19,355 nucleotides of DNA from Bryobacterales bacterium (GTDB taxonomy: Bacteria > Acidobacteriota > Terriglobia > Bryobacterales > Bryobacteraceae): assembly GCA_003487005.1 (NCBI GenBank), contig DNFG01000015.1:871-20225 (forward strand). The letters are read 5' to 3'. Below the pieces are notes generated by a model, which saw only the letters and a list, made by a program, of their open reading frames with translations, made no database searches and was not told the origin of the DNA. Numbering within the stretch: the first letter of the stretch is position 1; each line of letters begins with the position of its first letter. Both the position numbers and the translations under genes were made by a program. Below, piece by piece: positions 8,016 to 16,300 of the stretch.

Positions 8016-9299
8016 ATGGAACAACTGCTGGTCATCCTGTTGGTCAAGCTTGCGGTGGCGGCTTCACTGGCCAGTCTGCTGTCGCGATCGAGCCGTTTTC
8101 TGGGGCTTCTCCTGCGGGAAGAGCGGACGATGGTGGAACGTCTGCAGGTCGCTGGAGGGATCTCGTTCTTCTGCGTTTCAGGTTCCACGCTGCGCGTGAT
8201 CACTCCGACGTATGCGGGGATGGATCTGGCGCTGGAGGGTTCGATGGTGGCGGGGATGGTGGGGGGCTACATCTCGGGACTGCTGACGGGGGTGGTTTGC
8301 TCACTGCCGGCGATGATGGCGGGCGAGTATCTGGCGATGCCGCTGTACGCGGCGGTGGGGGTGCTGGGGGGCTTGTTGCGCGACCTGGCGCCGGAACCCG
8401 ATGAAATCTGGAGGTTTACTCCCTTCTTCGATCTATCCTTGTACCGCCTGGTCCGCTATCCGGCCGACCGGCGGCGGACTGTCTATCACGTGTCGATCCT
8501 GATGGCGATTCTTTCGGCGGAACTGGTGCGGCTTGTGTCCAGTCAAGTCTTTGGGGAACAGTACGTTTTCGCGCTGTCGGGCGGGCGGCAGGGGTGGCTG
8601 CTGGCGGCGGTGTTTCTGACGACGGTTTTTACGGTGGCGGTGCCGCTGAAAATCTGGAACAGTGCCAGAAACGAGCGGCTGCTGGAAGTCAAGGAGAGAC
8701 TGCTGGTGCAGGCGCGGCTATCGGCGCTTGCGGGTCAGATCAATCCGCACTTTCTTTTCAATACGTTGAATACGGTCTCCTCGTTGATCCGGACCAATCC
8801 GGACCAGGCCCGGCAAGTGGTGTACAAGCTGTCGAACATCTTGCGCCGGCTGTTGCGGAAGACGGGCAGTTTCGCGCCTCTGCGCGACGAACTGGCGTTC
8901 ATCGAGGACTATTTGAGCATTGAAATGGTGCGTTTTGGCGACAAACTCCGCTTCGAGAAGGCCGTGGAGCCCGGTACGCAGGATCTGCAGATCCCGGCGA
9001 TGCTTCTGCAACCGCTGGTCGAGAATTCGGTGAAGCACGGCCTGGCGAGCAAGGTAACCGGGGGAGTGATCCGGGTGAGTGCGAGGCGGTCCGGGGACGG
9101 CCGGTTGGCTTTGACGGTGGAGGACGACGGGGTCGGGATCGAAGAGGAGCGGCTCGCGGGGTTGTTGGACCGGGGCGGGATCGGGGTCCGGAACGTCAAC
9201 GAGAGGTTGCAGGTGCTGTTTGGGAACGGGTACCGGCTGGCGGTGCAGTCACGCCCGGGTGAAGGGACGCGGACCGAGATCGACCTGCCTGCACGATAG
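8016..9299 (+). CDS. LytS/YpdA-type membrane sensor histidine kinase
   Basis: A 427-residue sensor kinase of the LytS class (HPK8). The N-terminal ~215 residues form several hydrophobic segments resembling the 5TMR-LYT receptor domain, followed by a charged linker of possible coiled coil (ERLLEVKERLLVQARLSAL). The His-kinase motif GQINPHFLFNTLN holds the acceptor histidine (His245). The ATPase part has LQPLVENSVKHG, DDGVGI and the G2-like GGIGVRNVNERL. LytS kinases normally signal to a LytTR-type DNA-binding regulator, often adjacent; none is here. An in-frame ATG at 7995 would add seven residues, but it overlaps the TATAAT at 7991-7996 and would precede the transcript start. ATG 8016 is therefore preferred. 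The next gene downstream is the secreted subtilase. Confidence 0.9.
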   Translation: MEQLLVILLVKLAVAASLASLLSRSSRFLGLLLREERTMVERLQVAGGISFFCVSGSTLRVITPTYAGMDLALEGSMVAGMVGGYISGLLTGVVCSLPAMMAGEYLAMPLYAAVGVLGGLLRDLAPEPDEIWRFTPFFDLSLYRLVRYPADRRRTVYHVSILMAILSAELVRLVSSQVFGEQYVFALSGGRQGWLLAAVFLTTVFTVAVPLKIWNSARNERLLEVKERLLVQARLSALAGQINPHFLFNTLNTVSSLIRTNPDQARQVVYKLSNILRRLLRKTGSFAPLRDELAFIEDYLSIEMVRFGDKLRFEKAVEPGTQDLQIPAMLLQPLVENSVKHGLASKVTGGVIRVSARRSGDGRLALTVEDDGVGIEEERLAGLLDRGGIGVRNVNERLQVLFGNGYRLAVQSRPGEGTRTEIDLPAR

Positions 9300-9360
9300 G
9301 CCCGCGAGGTCGTAACCCAATCCCTGGGGGACGCGTCAGGAGGGGCGTGGGGGTCGATTC

Positions 9361-9388
9361 CGAGGGCAGGTTGCCGGTCCTGCCTTCG
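9361..9388 (+). terminator. GC-rich hairpin after the LytS-like kinase
   Basis: Bases 9361-9370 pair with 9379-9388 as a 10-bp stem with one G-U pair and an 8-base loop (core GGCAGG / CCTGCC). It is 61 bases past the kinase stop and 51 before the subtilase start. No run of T follows, so it is not a classical intrinsic terminator. It could slow polymerase, stabilise the kinase mRNA 3' end, or be chance in GC-rich DNA. Confidence 0.35.
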
Positions 9389-9439
9389 CCCGGGCGGCAT
9401 CCATGCGAGATAGAGTAGAAAAAGGGTGACAGAACTGAA

Positions 9440-11785
9440 ATGAGAAGACTGACTGCTTTCTTTCTGCTGCTGGCGGCATTGGGCCTGGCTCAGAGCGGAG
9501 AACCTGCGAGATATATCGTGCAATTGCAGGAGGAGCCTGCGGTTCGCGGGTCGGACCGGACGGCCCGATTGGCTGCGGTTCGTTCGGAGCAGCAGCTTTT
9601 CACGCGGGTGCTGAGTGGGATTCGCGGCGCGAGGCCGGTGGCGGCGACGGCGACCGCTGTGAATGCAGTGATCGTGGACGCTCCGGAGGGACAAGCGGCA
9701 TTGCTGGCAGGTTTGCCGGGGGTGAAGCGGGTGGAGTTGGTTCGGGATCTGGAGTTGCACACAGACCGGGTGCCGGGGATTCACAAGGTGGCGAGCGTCT
9801 GGGAGCAGATCGGCGGGGCCAGCCGGGCGGGTGAGGGGATCAAGATTGCCATATTGGACACGGGCATCGAACAGAGCCATCCAGCATTTTCGGACCCCGA
9901 GATGGAAGCACCGGAGGGATTCCCGCAGGCGGACCGGGAGCAGAACCGGGCGCTGACGAACGGAAAGGTAATCGTCGCACGATCATTCGACGGGCTGGAT
10001 GCGCGAGACCGGGTAGGCCACGGGACAGCGGTTGCGATGGTGGCGGCGGGCGTGGTCCACGATTCTCCGGCAGGAGTGATTGCCGGGGTTGCGCCGCGGG
10101 CGTGGCTGGGTAACTACCGGGTGAACCGTGATGCGACGCGGTCGATTCCGACCGATTTTGCGCTGCGGGCACTGGACGCAGCCATCAACGACGGGATGCA
10201 TGTGATCAATATGAGCTTTGGTTCCAATGGCTTGGCCGGGTCGGGGAGCGACGTGCTGGCCGAAGCCGCGAGGAATGCGGCCGAGCGGGGGGTGGTGGTG
10301 GTGATCTCGGCGGGCAATTCGGGGCCCGACATCATGATGGTGGATGACAGTTCCGCGGACTCGCTGGTGCTGTCGGTGGGGTCAAACCAGAGTGACAGGG
10401 CGAGCGGAATCGGCACGGTTTCGCTGCCGAAAGGCCCGGCGATTACGGACACTGGCGCCTCGACGAACGCGGTGAGCGGCCAGGTGTTTAGCGGGGAGTT
10501 GTTCGATGTCGAGCAGTTGGACCCAACCGGCTTGCTCTGTGGATCTGTCCCGGCGGAGAGTCTGACGGGCACGATTCCGCTCATCCAGCGAGGGGAGTGC
10601 AATTTCACGGTGAAGTTGCGAAATGCGTTTCTGGCTGGGGCGGAAGCAGCGATTATCTACAACAGCGCAAGCGCGGATTTCCCCGATTTGCCTTTCACCC
10701 CTGACGTGGATGCGGATCCGACCATTCCGGCACTGACTGTGTCGCGCCCCGACGGCCTGCGGATCAAGGCCGAGGCGGCGGAAGAGGAGGAATACCAGGT
10801 CGTGGTCCGTTTTGGGGGAACTCCGAACAATCCGTTCCAGCTGGCGAGCTTCTCGAGCCTGGGTCCCTCCGTGGATTTGAAGATCAAGCCGGACCTGGTG
10901 GCGACGGGGGCCAACGTTTTCACAGCGGCACAGACGGGCTTCCCTGGTTCGACTTTGTACAGCGAGAGCGGATACACCACGACACAAGGAACGAGTTTTT
11001 CGGCTCCGGTGGTTGCTGGCGCCGCGGCGGTGCTGATGGCGGCCAGGCCAGGTCTGGGTTCGGCGGAGTACCGTTCGCTACTGGTGAATTCGGCTACGCC
11101 GCTGCTGAACTCCGACGGGAATCCGACCACAGTCATGCATTCGGGTGCGGGCTCCCTGGATCTGGACCGGGCTCTGAACGCGACGGTGACGGCATACCCG
11201 GTTTCGGTCTCGTTTGGCGCCCAGGAGTCAACCGTTGATGACTGGAAACAGGTGATTATCCGCAATGTCACGAGCGATACGGTGACGTATCAATTGAGCA
11301 TCGAGAGCCAGAACGAGGTGATTCCAGTACTGACGGACGAGCAGATCACGCTGGGGCCGGACGAGATCGCGGGCCCGGTGTTATTGTTCGGCGAGGGAGG
11401 CCTCGTGCCTGGTGCTTACGAGGGTTTTCTCCGAATCGATGATCCGGAGCACGGGACGGTGGCGCGTGTTCCGTACTGGATGGCCGTCCGCGGGGGAGAT
11501 CCGGAGAAGATCACGGCGCCGCTTCTGCCCACGAGCGGCAGAAGCGGCGCGGCGGTGACCATTTACTTCCGGGTGCATGAAGGTTCCGGAATTGCGACGC
11601 TGGAGCCAGCTCCCGAGATCAGCGTGGAGAGCGGCGGTGGCGCAGTGGATTCGCTGCAGCCGAGCGAGTTGTACCCCAACACATGGTGGCTCCGGTATCG
11701 CCTCGGCACGACACCGGGGGCCAACCGGTTCCGGATTGGGGCCGGCTCGGCATCTCGCATAGTGACCATCACCGGGGTTCTGTAG
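9440..11785 (+). CDS. Secreted subtilisin-like serine protease with PA domain
   Basis: A 781-residue S8 protease, exported through a signal peptide (1-17, cleavage near LGLAQ). Residues ~24-108 look like an inhibitor-I9 type propeptide (ARYIVQLQEEP through VKRVEL). The catalytic triad is Asp140 (ILDTGIE), His194 (GHGTAVA) and Ser519 (GTSFSAPVVAG), with oxyanion Asn293 (SAGNSG). Between Asn and Ser is a protease-associated domain (~350-455), which usually affects substrate access. Residues ~580-685 resemble an Fn3-like beta domain and the final ~90 residues form another beta-rich segment I cannot name. The layout matches extracellular subtilases of the lactocepin/cucumisin type. AAAGGGTGA ends about 10 bases before the ATG and may serve as ribosome site. 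It probably digests protein outside the cell. Confidence 0.93.
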   Translation: MRRLTAFFLLLAALGLAQSGEPARYIVQLQEEPAVRGSDRTARLAAVRSEQQLFTRVLSGIRGARPVAATATAVNAVIVDAPEGQAALLAGLPGVKRVELVRDLELHTDRVPGIHKVASVWEQIGGASRAGEGIKIAILDTGIEQSHPAFSDPEMEAPEGFPQADREQNRALTNGKVIVARSFDGLDARDRVGHGTAVAMVAAGVVHDSPAGVIAGVAPRAWLGNYRVNRDATRSIPTDFALRALDAAINDGMHVINMSFGSNGLAGSGSDVLAEAARNAAERGVVVVISAGNSGPDIMMVDDSSADSLVLSVGSNQSDRASGIGTVSLPKGPAITDTGASTNAVSGQVFSGELFDVEQLDPTGLLCGSVPAESLTGTIPLIQRGECNFTVKLRNAFLAGAEAAIIYNSASADFPDLPFTPDVDADPTIPALTVSRPDGLRIKAEAAEEEEYQVVVRFGGTPNNPFQLASFSSLGPSVDLKIKPDLVATGANVFTAAQTGFPGSTLYSESGYTTTQGTSFSAPVVAGAAAVLMAARPGLGSAEYRSLLVNSATPLLNSDGNPTTVMHSGAGSLDLDRALNATVTAYPVSVSFGAQESTVDDWKQVIIRNVTSDTVTYQLSIESQNEVIPVLTDEQITLGPDEIAGPVLLFGEGGLVPGAYEGFLRIDDPEHGTVARVPYWMAVRGGDPEKITAPLLPTSGRSGAAVTIYFRVHEGSGIATLEPAPEISVESGGGAVDSLQPSELYPNTWWLRYRLGTTPGANRFRIGAGSASRIVTITGVL

Positions 11786-11820
11786 TGAGGCCCACGCCGC
11801 ACGGAGCGGCTCCGGACGTT

Positions 11821-11826
11821 TATACT
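11821..11826 (+). promoter_or_regulatory. -10-like hexamer TATACT before greA
   Basis: TATACT matches the -10 consensus at five of six positions. It ends 6 nt before TTG 11833, so the transcript start would fall on that codon. No recognisable -35 is seen at the right distance. Confidence 0.42.
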
Positions 11827-11832
11827 TAACGG

Positions 11833-12321
11833 TTGGAGACCGATCCCCTCATGGAGGACCTGATCAAGAAACTGCAGGACGAGATCAACGCGCTGGAATA
11901 CGAACTCCGGAATGAGTTGCCGAAGGAGATTCTGAAAGCCCGCGCGCATGGCGACCTGCGCGAGAACGCTGAGTTTCATGCCGCGAAAGAGCGCCAGAGG
12001 TACGTGGATGCCCGTCTGGCCCAACTCAAGAAGCGGATGTCGGACATGTCGCTGATCGATCTGACGAAGATTCCCAGGGACCGCGTCGGACTCGGTTCGC
12101 GGGTTCTGGTGCTCGACCAGGACAAGGATGAGGAGATCAGCTACAAGCTCGTCGCCAGCGAAGAGGCGGATGCTGCGAATGGACTGATTTCCACCAATTC
12201 GCCGATCGGGCGAGGATTGCTCGGCAAGCAGGTGGGCGACGAAGTAATCATCCAGATCCCCAGCGGGAAACGCCAGATGGAGATTCTGGAATTGAAGACC
12301 ATCCACGACAGTACAGAATAG
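11833..12321 (+). CDS. greA: GreA-type transcript cleavage factor
   Basis: A 162-residue Gre factor. These proteins enter the secondary channel of RNA polymerase and trigger cleavage of backtracked RNA. The N-terminal coiled coil has the tip motif GDLRENAEF with the acidic pair Asp41 and Glu44. The C-terminal FKBP-like domain has ISTNSPIGRGLLGK. The start is a choice between TTG 11833 and ATG 11851. The TTG gives exactly 40 residues up to and including the Gly of GDL, the same as E. coli GreA, and puts Pro5 where E. coli has Pro5, so I prefer it. The ATG would give a protein six residues shorter, with GGAG 12 bases upstream. TTG also sits 6 nt after TATACT, suggesting a leaderless message. 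The next gene starts 7 bases after the stop. Confidence 0.9.
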   Translation: METDPLMEDLIKKLQDEINALEYELRNELPKEILKARAHGDLRENAEFHAAKERQRYVDARLAQLKKRMSDMSLIDLTKIPRDRVGLGSRVLVLDQDKDEEISYKLVASEEADAANGLISTNSPIGRGLLGKQVGDEVIIQIPSGKRQMEILELKTIHDSTE

Positions 12322-12323
12322 GA
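12320..12323 (+). promoter_or_regulatory. Ribosome-binding site overlapping the greA stop
   Basis: AGGA uses the last two bases of the greA TAG and lies 5 bases before GTG 12329. Ribosomes ending greA would sit on the start region of the phosphatidyltransferase gene, favouring translational coupling and deciding for the GTG start. Confidence 0.55.
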
Positions 12324-12328
12324 TTGCA

Positions 12329-12997
12329 GTGACGTACACCCGCGCCATCGGCATCGGCGCCAATGCCATCATCAGGCTGATCGTGAAGGGCTTGGCCCTC
12401 TCCCGGATCAGCCCGAACGCTCTGACCTTCATCGGGCTTCTGATCAACATCTACGCGGCGGTCCTGCTGGCGCAGGGGCGGTTTCTGGCCGCCGGACTGG
12501 TCATCATTGGAGCGGGAATTTTCGATATGGTGGACGGCCGCGTGGCCCGGGAAACCAATCGAGTGACGAAGTTCGGAGGGTTTTTCGACTCGGTTCTGGA
12601 CCGCTACTCTGATCTGGCGCTACTGATGGGACTGCTGGTGTATTACGCAAACATCGGCCGCAACTTCTACGTTGTGCTGACGGCGGTGGTGATGACGGCG
12701 TCGGTGATGATTTCCTACACCCGTTCGCGCGCGGAAAATACGATTCCGCTCTGCAAAGTGGGGTTTCTGGAGCGTCCGGAGCGGATTGTTTTGCTGATTA
12801 TCGGCGCCCTGTTCGACCGGATGGCGCCGGTTCTGTGGGTGATCGCCGTACTGGGGAACATTACGGTGATTCACCGGATGATCTACACCTACTCACAGAC
12901 GACCGCGCTCGAGGAGGCGCAGTTGCGGGGTCCGTCGCCCTCAGCCCTCAAGAATGACGTGCGCGAGGGCGAGAGCCGAGGTGTGAGTCAAGGATAG
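12329..12997 (+). CDS. CDP-alcohol phosphatidyltransferase family protein
   Basis: A 222-residue inner-membrane enzyme that joins a CDP-linked lipid and an alcohol to make a phospholipid. The full family signature DGxxARx8Gx3Dx3D is present: DGRVAR (69-74), Gly83, Asp87 and Asp91, which bind two metal ions and the CDP group. About six hydrophobic helices are visible. After the third comes YTRSRAENTIPLCKVGFLERPER (130-152 region); a similar SRAE...ERPER element is found in phosphatidylinositol-phosphate synthases, so an inositol-phosphate-like acceptor is possible, but glycerol-phosphate is not excluded. The start is GTG 12329, coupled to greA. The last 19 codons and the stop (57 bases) overlap the acpS 3' end on the other strand. 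This tail (GPSPSALKND onward) is polar and not part of the catalytic fold. Confidence 0.9.
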   Translation: MTYTRAIGIGANAIIRLIVKGLALSRISPNALTFIGLLINIYAAVLLAQGRFLAAGLVIIGAGIFDMVDGRVARETNRVTKFGGFFDSVLDRYSDLALLMGLLVYYANIGRNFYVVLTAVVMTASVMISYTRSRAENTIPLCKVGFLERPERIVLLIIGALFDRMAPVLWVIAVLGNITVIHRMIYTYSQTTALEEAQLRGPSPSALKNDVREGESRGVSQG

Positions 12998-13318
12998 CTG
13001 GACGGACTTCACGCCCAGGCGCTCCGCCACCTCCCTGGCCACCCCGTGGAACCGCAGTGTCGGGCGTCCGCTGGGTTCGTTCACCACCTCGAAGTCCTGC
13101 CAGCGGACGCCGCCGCGCCAGCCAGTGCCGATCGCTTTCATTCCGGCTTCCTTGGCGGCGAATCGGGCAGCGAAGCGCTCATACTTATTCGCCTTTCGGG
13201 ATGCGTAAGCGATTTCGGCAGGGGTGTAGACCCGAGTCAGGAACCGGTCGCCGTAGCGCTCAGCGGCCTCCCGGATCCGGTCCACTTCGGCAAGATCGAC
13301 CCCGGTACCAAGTATCAT
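12941..13318 (-). CDS. acpS: Holo-[acyl-carrier-protein] synthase AcpS
   Basis: A 125-residue phosphopantetheinyl transferase that moves 4'-phosphopantetheine from CoA to the serine of acyl carrier protein, activating it for fatty acid synthesis. The hallmarks are GTGVDLAEVDRI with Asp8 and FAAKEAGMKA with Glu57, both magnesium ligands. The ending LSLTHTSALALAHVIL is also conserved, so the 57-bp overlap with the converging phosphatidyltransferase gene is not an annotation error on this side. The gene starts at ATG 13318 and shares ATGA with the stop of the upstream glycosyltransferase gene, so the two are translationally coupled. A core biosynthetic gene thus sits last in a glycosyltransferase operon. 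Confidence 0.95.
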   Translation of the reverse strand: MILGTGVDLAEVDRIREAAERYGDRFLTRVYTPAEIAYASRKANKYERFAARFAAKEAGMKAIGTGWRGGVRWQDFEVVNEPSGRPTLRFHGVAREVAERLGVKSVQLSLTHTSALALAHVILEG

Positions 13319-16300
13319 GAGTTACCTCCAGAGGGGGGCATCCCTTCTGCGCCGGAGGGATCCGGGATGCAGTAGATTCCCGTGAGCACTGCGGCCATGG
13401 GCCGGGGATCGGCGGGGTTGAGATCCCATTTGCTGAACTCAAGTTCGACGAGATTGGGGCCCTGCTCAAGCAGAGCCGCAGTGCAGACCACACGGTCGTG
13501 GTCGAACCTGTTCAAGGCCAGGGAATAGGAGCGGGAAACGGAGCGGGAAGTCCGGACGTGCAGCGTCTGACCGGGGTGCAGGTTGCGGTACAGGATGACG
13601 AGTGTGTGGATTCCGGTCTCCAGGGCATGGATTCTCAGCCGGGATACCGGACCGAACGCCCAGCGGAACCGAGGCAGTCCGAGGTCGGGGTATGGGCCTT
13701 CTTCGCCCCCGATGTGCAACGCTTCAACGCGCGTACCGGGCCTCCGGGTGGCGGGTTCGACAGGCGGCAGTGGGTTCGCGCCGGGCCGGAATCCGATTTT
13801 GGGTGGCATTCTGAACCGGGCGGTGAGACCGGATCGCCGCCAGTGCACAAACAGTGAATGGTACGAGGAATAGAACGACCACTCATTCTCGACGAAAATC
13901 CGGCCCCAGACCCCCATCGCCGCGCGCTTCTGAGGGTCCAAGTAGAGACTTCGGATCGCATCGGCGAGGGGTTTCGGCCCGGCCGGGCTGACCAGGATTC
14001 CGGAAACGCCTTGGCAGACGGCATCGCGTACGCCGGTGCTGGGATGACCCATCGCAGGGGTTCCGCAAGCAGCAGATTCGACAAAAACCTGTCCGAAGGT
14101 CTCGTCAAGGGAGGGCGACAAGTAGAGATCGGCGGCGGATTTGTAAAGCGCGAGGCGGCCTGGGTCGGTCAAGTAGCCGGGGCGGCGGACATCGGCCACG
14201 GGGAACTTCTCCCCTTCGACTTTGTTTCCAAGGCTGACAACGGTCAAATCAGGGAGGTCCAACTGTGCGAGCGCCTCGAAGGCTTCGCGGGTTCGCTTCC
14301 GCCGGTCGCTCAGTTCGCTGGAGAGCATGACGATGAAGCGGTCCTCGGGCAAACCGAGAAGGCGGCGAGCCAGGCCGCGGTCCACTGGCGCGAGGTCATC
14401 GAGCGGGAATCCGTACCTGATCTGTCCGGTCCGGGCGCCGGGATCCTGAACGCCCCAGGCAGCCAGAGCTTGCCGGGCGAATTCCGTGGTCCAGGCAGAA
14501 TTGCCGAGGAGAGTGGGGGCGTTGCCGGCAGTGAGGACCGCCCGTTTGGCCTCCCAAGCTGGCCGGATCTGTGTGAGGGGCAGGGAAGGATATTCGGTGG
14601 CAGTGGGGCAGGTATGGTCGCAGCCGTCTTTGTACTTCGAGCAGTCTTCCGGGTAGGCGCAGCGTCCCGTCAGGCTCCAGAGGTCGTGCAAAACGGCAAA
14701 GGTGGGGAACGCCCCGGCAAGGGCGTCGAGGTGTTCTGCGGTGGCTCCTGCGGAGTGCAGGTTGCCAGTGATGACAAGATCGGGCTGGCGTGAAGCCAGA
14801 GCCTGATAGAGGTTGGCAGGTGTCAATGGTGTCGCGCCGGTCAATCCGGCCGATTCATTGGTCAGAGTGAACGGCAACAGCTCGTGTCCGGCCAGGGCGA
14901 TGCCCTCGCCCAGCCGCTGGTGGGCCAGACCGGCACCATAGCGGAAGCCATGATCGTTGACCAGGGCGACTCGAAGCTGACGCCTCGGTTCGGCCGGCGG
15001 CGCCGGCCATTCACAGGGCCAACCCGGATTCGAGGCGAGATAGCCGGCGCGGCAGTCTTCCAGTTCGGCCTTGAACTTGGCGACCGCGTGGGTCTTCTGT
15101 TCTGGATGTTGCCGGTACCAGCAGATGGGGCGTCCGATGACATGGAGCCTCGCCCTGGCAGCCGCGAATCGCACCCAGAGGTCATAGTCCATGCTGTAAA
15201 AGAGATCCTCGCGGACTCGTCCGCCCGCACGCTCCCACAGGCCACGGGTAAACATCACCTCGGGTTGATAGAAAAACTGTCCGGCGTTCCAGCAGCCGTC
15301 GAGATCCAGCAGGTCGCGCAGGGGCAACGGACCGGGCGCGCAGGAGGTCAGGTGCAGGTCCACGAATTCAGTCCCGGAGAAGACGCAGGCGACGCCGGCG
15401 ACCATATCCGCCTGGGAAGTGTGGAACGCCATCGCCATGGCTGCGAGTGCACCGGGGGCGAGCAGGTCATCGCTGTTGACCCAGGTCAGGATGTCGCCGG
15501 TGGCCAGGGCCATGCCTTTGTTGATGGCATGACTCTGGCCGCGGTCGGCTTCCGAGACAAGGTGGCTGATCCGTGGGCGGTAGCGTTCCAGGACCTGGTG
15601 AGTTTCATCGGTGGAACCGCCGTCGATGACGATGTATTCGAGGTTCGGGTAGCCCTGATGGAGGATCGAGAGCAGGGTCTGTTCGATGTATCGGCCCTGA
15701 TTGAAGGTCGGGGTGACGATAGAGATTCTGGGCCAGGGGGCACCACCCGGCAGGGTCGGAGGGAGGGGTGGACCCGGGAAAGGGCGGCGGGGCCAGAGTC
15801 CGGGTGGCAGAGCCGGCCCGGACTCTGCAGTCGGAGAACCCCGCAGGCGCTGGATGACTGCCTCCGTGTCCGCGGGATCACGCGAAGCGTCGAGATCGCC
15901 GCGAACCTCCTGGAACAGGGACTCCGGAATGGAGGATCTTCGTCCTGGCGTGCCCGCCAGAACCTGGTAGAGACAGGAGTCTGCCCAGCGGCGCAGTCCA
16001 TCAGGCGCATCACCCTGTTGGCGTACCACCACCACGCCGTGGCTGGGCAAGCGGCCCCGAAGGGGTTCCAGGTCCTCGAACCGGCGCACGATGACAAGCT
16101 GGGGAGCGATTTCGATTTGGTTACAAAACGCACTCGCCGGACCTCTGAAGATCAGCGCGCGCCCGGATTGATCGAACCGGGAAATCGCAGACCTGATCGC
16201 ATCCGCAGCCTCCTCACCACCTGCTGCGATGAAGACCTGCGCACCGCTGGCCCCGGCACCAATCACGGCGGCAGCGGAAACGGCCGGATCGGGGTCGGTG

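Noticed and set aside
11796..11814. Short hairpin after the subtilase as a terminator
   Set aside because: Only 5-bp stems with small loops can form (GCCGC/GCGGC or CGGAG/CTCCG) and no T-run follows, so this is not beyond chance in GC-rich DNA.
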